From: DASTCZ01 sp035308165
GTDB lineage: Bacteria; Acidobacteriota; Terriglobia; Acidiferrales; UBA7541
DNA: 64,000 nucleotides
Direction: 5' to 3'
Assembly (NCBI GenBank): GCA_035308165.1
Contig: DATGHC010000007.1
Location: 34,702-98,701 of the forward strand
Shown here: piece after piece, positions 45,075 to 53,472 of the stretch
Layout: every line of letters begins with the position of its first letter
Numbering within the stretch: the first letter of the stretch is position 1
The notes under the pieces: model-generated
The model's database searches: none
What the model was told of the DNA's origin: nothing
The model's input: only the letters and a program-made list of their open reading frames with translations
Program-made: the position numbers and the translations under genes

Positions 45075-46106
45075 TCAGACCGGAACGCGTACTGTTTCCA
45101 CTAATTCTCGAAGGAGCATCTCCGCCTGCTCCGATTTTCTCTGCGTGGAAACAGACCGCGAGTTCACGACCACTCGATGCGCAAACACCGGCACCACGAG
45201 CTGTTTGAAATCGTCCGGCAGGCAGAAATCGCGCCCTTGCAGAAATGCGCGCGCCTGCGCTGCTCGATGCAGCATGAGCGCTCCGCGAGTGCTCACTCCC
45301 AGGCTCAGTTGATCGGTCTGTCGAGTGCGCTCCACGATCTCCAGCGCATAATCGAGGAGGCTTTCTTCCACGTGGACGCGCTCCACTGCCTGCTGCAGCG
45401 CAACCACATCCTCCGCCTCCATCGGCGGCGCAAGCAAATCCACTCCAGCCCGTCCGTGCGCCCGCAGGATATCTTTTTCACTGGCGCGCGCCGGATAGCC
45501 CATTTTCACACGAAGTAAAAAACGGTCGAGTTGCGATTCGGGCAGCGGATATGTGCCATGGTGTTCCACCGGATTCTGCGTCGCCAGCACCATAAATGGT
45601 CTGGGCAATGTGTGCGTATGATTGTCCACGGTCACCTGTGCTTCATTCATCGCTTCCAAAAGCGCCGACTGCGTTTTCGGTGTAGTGCGGTTGATTTCAT
45701 CCGCCAGCACAATATTGGCAAACAACGGTCCTGGTTTGAACTCAAATTCCTGCCGCGAGGGATTGAAGATGCTGACGCCAATCACGTCGGATGGCAACAG
45801 ATCTGAAGTGAACTGAATTCGCTGGAACGAGCAGTGAAAGGATTTCGCCAGCGCCTGCGCCAATGTCGTCTTGCCCACTCCCGGCACGTCTTCTATCAGC
45901 AGATGCCCCCGCGCCAGCAAGGCAACCAGAGCCATTTCGATGACTTCATCTTTGCCTTTGATCACGCTTGCGATCGAGCGCTGCAGCTGCACCACCTGCG
46001 CCGCCGCCAGCACCCTATCAAGCGAATTTCCAGGCGCCACGGTGTGCGAAGTTTCCTTGGTCGGCGCGATTTTCGTAGTCGTTCCCGGCATGGATGTGGT
46101 CGCCAT
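45075..46106 (-). CDS. MoxR family AAA+ ATPase
   Basis: A 343-residue AAA+ protein. Walker A is EDVPGVGKTT (Lys79), Walker B is IVLADEINR, and sensor 1 falls in FMVLATQNPVEHHGTYPLPE. The C-terminal lid domain is typical. MoxR ATPases are thought to act as chaperones that load cofactors or assemble envelope complexes. It heads a minus-strand run moxR-DUF58-mutY-transglutaminase, so the pair is a probable maturation module. Confidence 0.95.
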   Translation of the reverse strand: MATTSMPGTTTKIAPTKETSHTVAPGNSLDRVLAAAQVVQLQRSIASVIKGKDEVIEMALVALLARGHLLIEDVPGVGKTTLAQALAKSFHCSFQRIQFTSDLLPSDVIGVSIFNPSRQEFEFKPGPLFANIVLADEINRTTPKTQSALLEAMNEAQVTVDNHTHTLPRPFMVLATQNPVEHHGTYPLPESQLDRFLLRVKMGYPARASEKDILRAHGRAGVDLLAPPMEAEDVVALQQAVERVHVEESLLDYALEIVERTRQTDQLSLGVSTRGALMLHRAAQARAFLQGRDFCLPDDFKQLVVPVFAHRVVVNSRSVSTQRKSEQAEMLLRELVETVRVPV

Positions 46107-46166
46107 CGGATTAAGCCCTGTCTCCTGTCAAAATGCCCGGCAGTTCTGCTAAAGTATTTAACTCGT

Positions 46167-46243
46167 GGGCGACTAGCTCAGTTGGTTAGAGCGCTCCCCT
46201 CACACGGGAGAGGTCCAAGGTTCAAGTCCTTGGTCGCCCACCA
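46167..46243 (+). tRNA. tRNA-Val (anticodon CAC)
   Basis: A complete cloverleaf: acceptor GGGCGAC pairs with GTCGCCC, the D arm TAGCTCAGTTGGTTAGAGC and the T arm GGTTCAAGTCC are canonical. The anticodon stem CTCCC/GGGAG encloses the loop CTCACAC with anticodon CAC at 46201-46203, reading GUG valine codons. The 3' CCA is encoded at 46241-46243. Confidence 0.98.
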
Positions 46244-46301
46244 TTTTTCCGCGCCGCCGCCCGAATGGGACGCAGGAGTTCTATCTTAGCGAATTCTCGC
46301 C

Positions 46302-46769
46302 ATGTCAACCGCGCTGCGAACAATTGAGTTTCTATGTTTGGGGGTATGGCTGGGCGGGATTTGTCTGCTGAGTTTTGTGATTGCGCCCGGCGCGTTCGGC
46401 ATTTTGCAGAGCCGTGACATTGCCGGTGAATTTGTTGGGTACACGCTTGGCCGCTTGCATCTGATTGGCATCGGCGCGGGCGTGATTTATCTGGTCGCGC
46501 ATTTTCTGCGAGCAGCCACTTCTCCGACGCTTGCGCGGTATGCCGCAGTCGTAGTTGTCCTTATGATTCTAATTACAGCTTTCTCACAGTTTTACGTCAC
46601 CGCGCAGCTTGCAGACCTTCGTGCGCAGATGGGCTCCGTCCAGAACACGCCAACGGATAATCCAATGCGCGTTACATTTGATCGCCTGCATCGCGTGTCC
46701 GTCGGATTGGAAAGCGCGGTGCTCCTGCTCTGCATCGCTGCAACATTTCTCACCGTCCGCGCTTCTTAG
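46302..46769 (+). CDS. DUF4149 membrane protein
   Basis: A 155-residue protein with four membrane helices: FLCLGVWLGGICLLSFVIA at the start, two in the middle and LLLCIAATFLTV at the end. The APGAFGILQSRDIAGEF loop matches the DUF4149 (TMEM205-like) pattern. No function is known. It is alone between tRNA-Val and a convergent gene. Confidence 0.85.
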   Translation: MSTALRTIEFLCLGVWLGGICLLSFVIAPGAFGILQSRDIAGEFVGYTLGRLHLIGIGAGVIYLVAHFLRAATSPTLARYAAVVVVLMILITAFSQFYVTAQLADLRAQMGSVQNTPTDNPMRVTFDRLHRVSVGLESAVLLLCIAATFLTVRAS

Positions 46770-46809
46770 CGAATCCCGTACCTGGTTTTCTGTTTGAGAT
46801 GACAAATCC

Positions 46810-48591
46810 CTACTGCGGCGTCGAGGGCTTCAGGTTTACGGTTTTGCTTTCACCGGATTTCACAGTCACATTTTCAGCATTCGCTTGGTTGCGCTCCGGA
46901 TAATCCAGCGCGAAGTAGGATTGTTCCTCATCGGGAAGCACGGCGAACAAATAATAATCGCCCGGTATCACTCCTGTGATTACATACAGGCCATTTCCAT
47001 CGGAACTCGCAGTCATCGTGTAGCGTGCCACTTGACGCTGCTGGAGCGACTGCGGAATCGCCAACACCATCAATCCAGGCGCGGGCTTGGTGCCATCCAG
47101 CACTTGGCCGCTCAGCGTGCCAGCGTCGGTCGCGAGCGTAATCGTGCAATCGCTGAGAACTGAATTTGGCTCAAGCACGATGGGCTGAAACGTGGTGTCC
47201 CTCCCCGCGCAGATTGCCCGCTTGGTATAAGAGCCTTGCGGCCCACCCTGCAAGTTGAAGGTGTAGCGCCCAGGTTGAATCTCTTTAATATCGAAGGCGC
47301 CGTTCGCATCCAGCGCGACTCCCGCCGGCCCCCCGCGCCCGCCTGCGGCCGATTGCCCCTGCAATGAAATTCGGAATGATGTGAAGGATGGCCCTGGTGG
47401 ATTCTCAACCACGACTTGGCCGCGCACTTCAGCGGCGCGACCAATTTGAATTACTGCGTGGGCATCTCCATCTGAAACTCTCACCGTTGCGTTACCAATA
47501 TCTACGCGCGGAGGAGGATTGCCCCTTCCACCTTGTTGGTTTTGATCAATCGCTCTGGCCGTCAACAAGTAATCACCGGAAGGAAGACCTTCAAGTACGA
47601 ATGTACCATCGGGATTCACAGGCGCACCGGCTGCAATAAATACGCCGTTGCCGGAGCTGATTACAATGGATCCTGACCCAATGGGCTCGTTCGGATTCCC
47701 GCCGTTCAAGCGCGCCGCCGTAACGGTGTAGCGCCTCTGCCCGGATCCGTCGGTTCCGTCGATGATCGTTCCGGAGATGTGATAAGTCTTTTCCGGCAGC
47801 ACAGAAATTTGTATGCCATGTGCTTCAGCGCCTGAACCCAATTGCACTTTTTGCGCGCCTTCCAGCGACCTCGTACCGGGATAATAGCGGGTCCCGTATG
47901 AAGTTCCATCTCGTGAATCAGACACGCTAATGCCACCGCCGCGGCCGCCCCCGCCCCCGGTTCTTACATAATACGAGCCCGGTTTGAGACCTGACAATCG
48001 GTAGTTGCCTAAATCGTCGGTTCTTGTGGAATCAACGGGCACCTCCACCTGTTGCCCGCCTCGCGAGTAACGCAATTGGACAGCGGAAATTTGCATGCCT
48101 TCGAGTGGCTCGTTGTCCTCATCATAGACCGTCCCGGAAATCACACCCGCCGGCGTAAGGTGTACGTCTAGGTTCTCCAGATTTTGACCAGCGCCCACCC
48201 TGATCGATATTCCCGTCGATATCGCCCCACTTTGACCGTAGAACTGCCCGACATATCCACTGTGGTCCATTCGCAACGTGTAATCTCCCGAAGGGACATC
48301 TGCGAATACGTAGCTTCCATCCAGCGCTGTTCTGGTCGTCTCAGTCTTTTCAGTTTGCTGGCCACCCACTTGCCGGCGTCCGCCGGACAAAATAACCGTC
48401 GCCTTATGCAATGGAGCGCCCGTATCCGACCGGAATACGTGTCCGGAGACCTTTCCTTCTGGTGTAGACTGGGTTTGCTGTTGAGAGTTGGATTGCACTC
48501 GTCCTCGACTGGACAAAGTGGCAAGAGCGATGCAAATGGCGCAGCACGCCAATGCGACCTCCCATTTTTCAACGATGCAACGGATGGCCAT
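46810..48591 (-). CDS. secreted protein with carboxypeptidase-regulatory-like repeats
   Basis: About 593 residues from ATG 48591 (an upstream in-frame start at 48627 adds 12). The N-terminal hydrophobic segment (VALACCAICIALATL) is a signal peptide. The mature protein is a chain of beta-sandwich carboxypeptidase-regulatory-like (transthyretin-fold) domains, seen in repeated motifs such as ALDGSYVFADVPSGDYTLRM, GDYLLTARAI and NGLYVITGVIPGDYYLFAV. Proteins of this type are common in Acidobacteriota and are often attached to outer-membrane transporters, but no beta-barrel follows here. It may bind a polymer or adhere; that is inference. Confidence 0.85.
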   Translation of the reverse strand: MAIRCIVEKWEVALACCAICIALATLSSRGRVQSNSQQQTQSTPEGKVSGHVFRSDTGAPLHKATVILSGGRRQVGGQQTEKTETTRTALDGSYVFADVPSGDYTLRMDHSGYVGQFYGQSGAISTGISIRVGAGQNLENLDVHLTPAGVISGTVYDEDNEPLEGMQISAVQLRYSRGGQQVEVPVDSTRTDDLGNYRLSGLKPGSYYVRTGGGGGRGGGISVSDSRDGTSYGTRYYPGTRSLEGAQKVQLGSGAEAHGIQISVLPEKTYHISGTIIDGTDGSGQRRYTVTAARLNGGNPNEPIGSGSIVISSGNGVFIAAGAPVNPDGTFVLEGLPSGDYLLTARAIDQNQQGGRGNPPPRVDIGNATVRVSDGDAHAVIQIGRAAEVRGQVVVENPPGPSFTSFRISLQGQSAAGGRGGPAGVALDANGAFDIKEIQPGRYTFNLQGGPQGSYTKRAICAGRDTTFQPIVLEPNSVLSDCTITLATDAGTLSGQVLDGTKPAPGLMVLAIPQSLQQRQVARYTMTASSDGNGLYVITGVIPGDYYLFAVLPDEEQSYFALDYPERNQANAENVTVKSGESKTVNLKPSTPQ

Positions 48592-48732
48592 ACCCGAAAC
48601 GAATAGTATCCCCTTAAGGAACAACAAGAATAAGGAATCGATTTTCCGACTAAACTGTCCTACCCATTTGTCCTACGCATCATATGACGCCAATTCCGAG
48701 TTTTTGGTTCTCCATGCTAGACTCGCCCGGCG

Positions 48733-49809
48733 ATGCAAACGGGAATCATTGGGCTTCCGCAGGTCGGAAAAACCACTCTTTTCAAGATTTTGACCAAAGC
48801 GAATGTGGACGCGCGTGCGGGACAAGCGCAAACGCACGTCGGCATAGCGCGCGTTCCCGAGCCGCGCCTCGACAAACTCGCCGTGCTCTTCAAGCCGAAG
48901 AAAGTGACCTACGCGACCATCGAGTATGTGGATGTCGGCGGCCTTGCTCGTGAAAAGGCGCGCGAATCGGCCTCACTCAACCAACTTCGCGAAGTGGACG
49001 CGCTTGCGCACGTCGTGCGTGCATTTGAAAACCCCACTGTTCCTCACCCTGCGGGCTCGGTGGACCCCTTGCGCGATATCGAAAATTTCGATCTCGAATT
49101 GATGCTTGCCGATCTGGATCAAGTCGTGCGCCGTTTGGAACGACTCGAAAAAGATCTCAAGAAAAAGAAGGAGCAGTCGTTGGAATTCGAGCAAGCTGTG
49201 CTGCTGCGCTGCAAGAAAGCGCTCGAATCGGCGCAATCCTTGCGCGAACTGGAATTCACCGCCGACGAACGCAAGGCTCTGACTGGATTCATGTTTCTCT
49301 CACTGCGGCCGATTCTTTATGTCCTGAATGTCGGCGACGAAGAAGTTGCCGAGCTGGATGCTGCCATCGAAAAACATGGCCTGGGAAAGTTTTCCAGTAA
49401 GCCGAATACAGCTGTTGTTCCAATTTGCGGGCGAATCGAAGCTGAATTGGCTGAGCTTGATGACGCTGCTGCGGCCGAATTGCTCGCTGCCTATGGTCTG
49501 AAATCAACCGGACTCAATCGCGTGATTCATGCCAGCTATGCGTTGCTTGGACTCACCTCGTTTTTTACAGCGGGCGAGCCCGAGGTGCGTGCTTGGACCA
49601 TTCGCCAGGGCATGTCCGCTCAAAAAGCGGCCGGCGTGATCCACTCCGATATCGAAAAGGGCTTCATTAAGGCGGAGGTCGTACGCTGGGATCAATTACT
49701 AGAGGCGGGAAGTTGGGCCGCCGCGCGCGAAAGAGCCTGGCTGCGATTGGAAGGGAAGGAATACGTCGTTCAGGAAGGCGACGTAATTCTTTTCCGTCAC
49801 AGTGGTTGA
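48733..49809 (+). CDS. ychF: YchF/OLA1-type ATPase, divergent
   Basis: A 358-residue P-loop protein of the Obg family that binds ribosomes and prefers ATP. P-loop is GLPQVGKTTLFK (7-18), where typical YchF reads GLPNVGKSTLFN. Switch II is VDVGGLAREKARES instead of the DIAGLVKGA type. The NxxE-like adenine box appears as NVGDEE. The coiled-coil region (about 125-165) is strongly charged. The C-terminal TGS domain has KAAGVIHSDIEKGFIKAEVV and EYVVQEGDVILFRHSG. The overall architecture is intact; the changed core motifs suggest a distinct subgroup. Confidence 0.9.
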   Translation: MQTGIIGLPQVGKTTLFKILTKANVDARAGQAQTHVGIARVPEPRLDKLAVLFKPKKVTYATIEYVDVGGLAREKARESASLNQLREVDALAHVVRAFENPTVPHPAGSVDPLRDIENFDLELMLADLDQVVRRLERLEKDLKKKKEQSLEFEQAVLLRCKKALESAQSLRELEFTADERKALTGFMFLSLRPILYVLNVGDEEVAELDAAIEKHGLGKFSSKPNTAVVPICGRIEAELAELDDAAAAELLAAYGLKSTGLNRVIHASYALLGLTSFFTAGEPEVRAWTIRQGMSAQKAAGVIHSDIEKGFIKAEVVRWDQLLEAGSWAAARERAWLRLEGKEYVVQEGDVILFRHSG

Positions 49810-49827
49810 CACCGCGGGATCATCACC

Positions 49828-50565
49828 ATGAACACCATGCGCATTGCGCTTGCACTGGGTTTGGGTCTCACCGCTGCGCTCGCCAATGTCCTCGGCGGCC
49901 TCTTCGTTGTCCGCCGAAATTGGTCCCGCGAATTCCTGAAGTATTTCCTCGCGCTGGGCGCCGGATTCATGCTCGGCGTCGTTTTTCTGGACATTGTACC
50001 CGAATCCGCACGGTTGGTTGGCATTGACGGCGCCATGCTCTGCCTTCTGATTGGCTACTTTCTCATTCACTTATTCGAGCACACTCTCGCGCCACATTTT
50101 CACTTCGGCGAAGAAACCCACACGCATGAACTGGCTCCGCAGCACACTGGAATTTCCGCTCTGCTTGGATTGTTGATTCACACTTTCTTCGACGGCGTGG
50201 CCATCGCCTCCGGCTTTCTTGTTTCGGTCTGGCTGGGATGGGTGATTTTCGTGGCGATTATTCTGCACAAACTGCCCGAGGGGTTTGCGATATCCTCGCT
50301 CATGCTGGCAACGGGGAGCAGCCGCCGAAGCGCTCTTTGGGCTGCGGTTATGCTTGGTGCGGCCACGATCGTCGGAGTCCTACTGATGGGGGCCGTGCGG
50401 TCGGAGGTCCAATACACCCTTCCTCTTTCCGGTGGCGTCACCTTATATGTCGCTGCCTCCGATTTGATACCGGAAGTTAATCGAGAGCCAGGAGCTCGAA
50501 TCGCGGTTCTTGTGTTCTTAGGGCTTGCGCTGGTTTTCCTGGTTCATCGGGTTTTCAATATCTAG
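49828..50565 (+). CDS. ZIP family metal transporter
   Basis: A 245-residue membrane protein with about seven to eight helices. The metal-binding helices are HTFFDGVAIASG and HKLPEGFAISSLM, which match the binuclear centre of ZIP transporters. A His-rich loop (HTLAPHFHFGEETHTHEL) between the third and fourth helices may help bind metal. Likely substrate zinc, possibly other divalent metals. It starts 18 nt after ychF. Confidence 0.93.
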   Translation: MNTMRIALALGLGLTAALANVLGGLFVVRRNWSREFLKYFLALGAGFMLGVVFLDIVPESARLVGIDGAMLCLLIGYFLIHLFEHTLAPHFHFGEETHTHELAPQHTGISALLGLLIHTFFDGVAIASGFLVSVWLGWVIFVAIILHKLPEGFAISSLMLATGSSRRSALWAAVMLGAATIVGVLLMGAVRSEVQYTLPLSGGVTLYVAASDLIPEVNREPGARIAVLVFLGLALVFLVHRVFNI

Positions 50566-50723
50566 TTCATTTTCAGTGTCTTACGGACTAGCTGGGGTAA
50601 TCAATATCAATCCGCGCGCCGGCATTCCCCGAAAGTAACTCCCATTGAAAAGCCCCCTTGCGCCGTCTGCATTCCCGCGATAAATTGCCTGCACAAGGAG
50701 GCATCCACGAGCGGTCGTCCCCC

Positions 50724-50750
50724 GCAACTTTTTGACAGGGAAGGGGTTTA
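50724..50750 (+). promoter_or_regulatory. candidate ECF sigma promoter
   Basis: GCAACTT and GTTTA are about 15 nt apart, resembling the AAC and GTT-type elements of ECF promoters. They lie just before the sigma gene, fitting autoregulation. The match is loose and the leader would be almost nil. Confidence 0.25.
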
Positions 50751-50757
50751 ACCTAAC

Positions 50758-51363
50758 GTGGAGGTCATGGCCAGGTCGGACGTCCAACTGATGCTGGGCG
50801 TGAGGGCCGGGGACGAAACGTCCTTTGAGCTCCTGCTCCAACGTTATAGGACGCCTTTGGTCAATTTCCTGAACCGTATGGTTCGCGATACGGCGCAGGC
50901 AGAAGACCTGGCACAAGAAGTTTTTCTCCGCGTGTATCGTGCGCGGAAGGAATATGAGCCCAGCGCCAAGTTCACCACGTGGCTTTTCCGCATTGCGACG
51001 AATCTGGCACTGAACTCTTTGCGTGATGGCCGCCATCACCGTCTGGATATTTCCATAGATCAGACTGTGGATGATGGCGAACAAGAGCAAGCGCGGCTCG
51101 ATGTCGCTGACAAGTCTCCCGACATTGAGCACCAATTGCTGGAGCGCGACCGCGCGGCATTTATCCGTCGTGCAGTGGATGCGCTTCCGGAAAAGCAGCG
51201 CGCCGCGGTTCTGCTGCACAAGTACATCGAGCTGGATTACGCGGAGATTGCAAGAACCTTGGAATGCTCGGAAAGCGCGTTGAAATCGCTGCTCTTCCGG
51301 GCGTACGAAACTTTGCGAATACAGTTGGCTCCGCTGGTGGGCAGCGGATTCAACGCACTGTAA
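50758..51363 (+). CDS. ECF-type RNA polymerase sigma factor
   Basis: A 201-residue sigma factor with region 2 (LLQRYRTPLVNFLNRMVRDT to EDLAQEVFLRVYRARKE) and region 4 (LPEKQRAAVLLHKYIELDY to SALKSLLFRAYETLR), and no regions 1 or 3. The start may be GTG 50758 or ATG 50767; AAGGGG is 11 nt before the GTG. It is followed 36 nt later by a zinc-finger anti-sigma gene, so it is probably held inactive until a signal releases it. Target genes are not evident, though the DUF3106 gene is close. Confidence 0.92.
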   Translation: MEVMARSDVQLMLGVRAGDETSFELLLQRYRTPLVNFLNRMVRDTAQAEDLAQEVFLRVYRARKEYEPSAKFTTWLFRIATNLALNSLRDGRHHRLDISIDQTVDDGEQEQARLDVADKSPDIEHQLLERDRAAFIRRAVDALPEKQRAAVLLHKYIELDYAEIARTLECSESALKSLLFRAYETLRIQLAPLVGSGFNAL

Positions 51364-51399
51364 ACGCAGGGGAAACATTAGCAGGGCAGAGAGGACCAT

Positions 51400-51873
51400 A
51401 TGAGCTGTGAACGAATGGAAGGCCGCTTAATTTCCTACATGGATGGACGTGCAACCGAACGGGACCGCCGGACCATCGAATCTCATCTGAAAGAGTGCTC
51501 GGCTTGCCGCGCCCGTGTGCAAGGCTTCAAGGGTGTTTGGAGCATGCTCGACGAAGTGCCTGAGTACGAACCGTCGGCTGCGTTTGAGGCGCGCTTGCGT
51601 GCCCGATTGGCGGCGGAGCCCGTACGACAGAGCTTCTGGGAAGGGTGGATGCCCGCGCCGAGGATGGCGTTTGCCGTCACTCTGCTGGCCGTTTTTTCAT
51701 TCTGGATTTCTTCGCGGCCGTCCACTGTGAGCGCTCCCGCGAACGCCTCCAGTGAAGCAGAGTTCCGGATGATCCAGGATTTGCCCGTGCTCGAAAACTA
51801 CGATGTGCTGGTCAGTTTCGATGTGCTTTCTCAACTCCCTGCGCAATCCTCGCAAGCCGGGGAAAAGAACTGA
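51400..51873 (+). CDS. membrane anti-sigma factor with zinc finger (zf-HC2)
   Basis: A 157-residue protein with an N-terminal zinc-binding anti-sigma domain (His-x3-Cys-x2-Cys in HLKECSACRARV; the fourth ligand is probably Cys3) and one membrane helix (MAFAVTLLAVFSFWI at about 85-105). The C-terminal about 50 residues would be outside the membrane. It probably sequesters the upstream ECF sigma factor. GAGAGGA precedes the ATG. Confidence 0.9.
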   Translation: MSCERMEGRLISYMDGRATERDRRTIESHLKECSACRARVQGFKGVWSMLDEVPEYEPSAAFEARLRARLAAEPVRQSFWEGWMPAPRMAFAVTLLAVFSFWISSRPSTVSAPANASSEAEFRMIQDLPVLENYDVLVSFDVLSQLPAQSSQAGEKN

Positions 51874-51969
51874 GGAGCGACTGGAGTTTTCGCGCGCGGT
51901 ATTGTTCGGCGAAGTTGTGACAAGCACTTTCTGAAGGTGAATTAGGCGAGCTGCAAAGTTGATGCTGGG

Positions 51970-52692
51970 ATGATTAAGCGCTTCGGCCAATTCGGAAGTT
52001 TCCTCGCAGTGCTGCTCCTGGTGTGTTCGATCCCCACGCCGGTCGATGCGCAGCGTGGAGGCCGCAGATCGCCACCATCGCCCCCGCAGAACAAGACTAA
52101 TCCAGCAAAGACCCAGGGCAAGTCGAACACCCAATCCGGAACGAAGCCAAACGATCTCCCCAATAACGGTGCCAACGGCGCAAATGCAGGCAACAACGCC
52201 AATGCCAACAATCAAGGCGCTGGAAATCAGATGGCTGGGCTGCCTCCGAAATGGATCGAGAATCTGCAAGGCATGCCGCCGGATCAACAGGAACGCTTCA
52301 TGCAGAACAATGCAGCGTTCAAAAACATGACTCCCGAACGGCAAGCTCAGATTCGAGCGAATCTGCAGCATTGGAACAGCCTCACGCCCGATCAGCGTGA
52401 CATCTTGCGCCAGCGTCAAGCCGTCTTGGCGCAAATGACACCCGAGCAGCGCCGATACGTTCAGCAGGATCTGCTGCCTCGATGGCGGGATTTGCCCCCG
52501 CAGCGCCAGCAACTGATCCGTCAGCACATGCAGCAAATCAAGGGCTTGAGCGATTCCGATCGCGAAGCCAAATTGAACGATCCCGAATTCGTCAAGGGTT
52601 TGAGCCCCGAAGAGCAGGGAATGCTCCGGGATCTTAGCCATTTTCAGGTTGGTCCAGCCTTCACTCCGAAGCAAGAGCCTCCGGATTCATAG
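51970..52692 (+). CDS. secreted DUF3106 protein
   Basis: A 240-residue protein with a signal peptide (about 1-27), an Asn/Gly/Ala-rich low-complexity linker (about 45-88) and a helical DUF3106 region with repeated short motifs such as MPPDQQERFMQNN, MTPERQAQIRANL, LTPDQRDILRQRQ and MTPEQRRYVQQDL. Each repeat has the form (M/L)-x-P-(D/E)-x-R/Q-x-x-(I/F/Y). Its function is unknown. It is a possible target of the adjacent sigma/anti-sigma pair, by position only. Confidence 0.85.
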   Translation: MIKRFGQFGSFLAVLLLVCSIPTPVDAQRGGRRSPPSPPQNKTNPAKTQGKSNTQSGTKPNDLPNNGANGANAGNNANANNQGAGNQMAGLPPKWIENLQGMPPDQQERFMQNNAAFKNMTPERQAQIRANLQHWNSLTPDQRDILRQRQAVLAQMTPEQRRYVQQDLLPRWRDLPPQRQQLIRQHMQQIKGLSDSDREAKLNDPEFVKGLSPEEQGMLRDLSHFQVGPAFTPKQEPPDS

Positions 52693-52916
52693 AAAATCGA
52701 AGAAAATTTTGTCATCTAGTAACTGATTGGCAACAAATCCCGGTACCGCTCGCTAGTAATCGCCAGACTATCCTTCGACGCCGCCATGAACGTAACCCCA
52801 AGCCCTAGTGGTTTGGCCTGAATCGCGCAATCTCGCAAGCCACTTTTTCAAAAAGGGCTCGGCCCCTATCTGATCGGAATATCCACAGAAAATTTTGAAA
52901 ACAAAGCGGATTTCGC
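52693..52916 (+). other. intergenic region upstream of the dcw promoter
   Basis: Together with the promoter region this makes a 339-nt gap before mraZ. I see no gene or convincing terminator in this part. A single DnaA-box-like ATATCCACA at 52879-52887 (8 of 9) is probably chance. Confidence 0.5.
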
Positions 52917-52944
52917 TTGACAGAAAACCTTCCCTGCATACAAT
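52917..52944 (+). promoter_or_regulatory. sigma-70 promoter of the dcw cluster
   Basis: TTGACA (52917-52922), 16-nt spacer and TACAAT (52939-52944) are close to consensus. The start would be near 52951, within the MraZ boxes, leaving a leader of about 80 nt before mraZ. Confidence 0.85.
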
Positions 52945-52945
52945 C

Positions 52946-52999
52946 GTGGCACAAAGTGGGAACAAGTGGTAGCAAGTGTTCAACGGTGGTGAAAGTGGC
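52946..52999 (+). promoter_or_regulatory. array of six MraZ-type boxes
   Basis: GTGG-like boxes begin at 52946, 52956, 52966, 52976 (GTGT), 52986 and 52995: GTGGC, GTGGG, GTGGT, GTGTT, GTGGT, GTGGC. The first five are exactly 10 bp apart. MraZ of E. coli represses its own operon through direct TGGG-type repeats with 5-nt spacers. The array lies directly downstream of the -10 box, so binding should block transcription. Confidence 0.8.
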
Positions 53000-53031
53000 T
53001 GGTTTTCCGACAGCTTTGCGCGTACCCAAAA

Positions 53032-53469
53032 ATGCTACGGGGAAACTCTCCAGCGACGGTCGACGAAAAGGGACGCATCAAGGTCCCCTCTGTCTTTTTG
53101 GAGACGCTCAAAGAGTGGGGAGACAAATTCTATGTCACCAGCGAGAACGGGGATCGAGCTTACATCTACCCGATGAAGGTCTGGAACGAGATCGAGGAGC
53201 GTCTTTCAAAACTCTCCGGTCACAATCGGACCAAACAGAAGTTTCTGAACCGTACCAATTATTACGGGCAGGTGGTCGAACTGGACGGGCAGGGAAGACT
53301 TCTGATTCCAGCAGTTTTGAGGGAAGCGGCGCAGATGAAAGGTGACGTGGACGTGCTCGGGAACCTGAAGCATTTGGAAGTGTGGAATCACACCAGGTTC
53401 GTTGAGCAGCTCAACAACAGCCCCATCACACAAGACGACGAAAAGATTCTGGACGACTTGGGCATCTGA
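53032..53469 (+). CDS. mraZ: transcriptional regulator MraZ
   Basis: A 145-residue protein with two SpoVT/AbrB-like domains: ATVDEKGRIKVPSVFLE in the N-terminal half and VVELDGQGRLLIPAVLRE in the C-terminal half. It forms a ring of subunits that binds direct repeats. It is first in the division and cell-wall cluster, directly after a promoter with six matching boxes, so it probably represses the cluster. RsmH follows 3 nt later. Confidence 0.97.
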   Translation: MLRGNSPATVDEKGRIKVPSVFLETLKEWGDKFYVTSENGDRAYIYPMKVWNEIEERLSKLSGHNRTKQKFLNRTNYYGQVVELDGQGRLLIPAVLREAAQMKGDVDVLGNLKHLEVWNHTRFVEQLNNSPITQDDEKILDDLGI

Positions 53470-53472
53470 AGC

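Noticed and set aside
51697..52674. Long open frame of 325 codons antisense to the anti-sigma and DUF3106 genes
   Set aside because: It is the complement of two well-supported genes, has no recognisable domain, and arises from GC-rich codon use.
52879..52887. DnaA-box-like ATATCCACA
   Set aside because: A single site with one mismatch, with no cluster of boxes, AT-rich unwinding region or dnaA gene nearby; not an origin.
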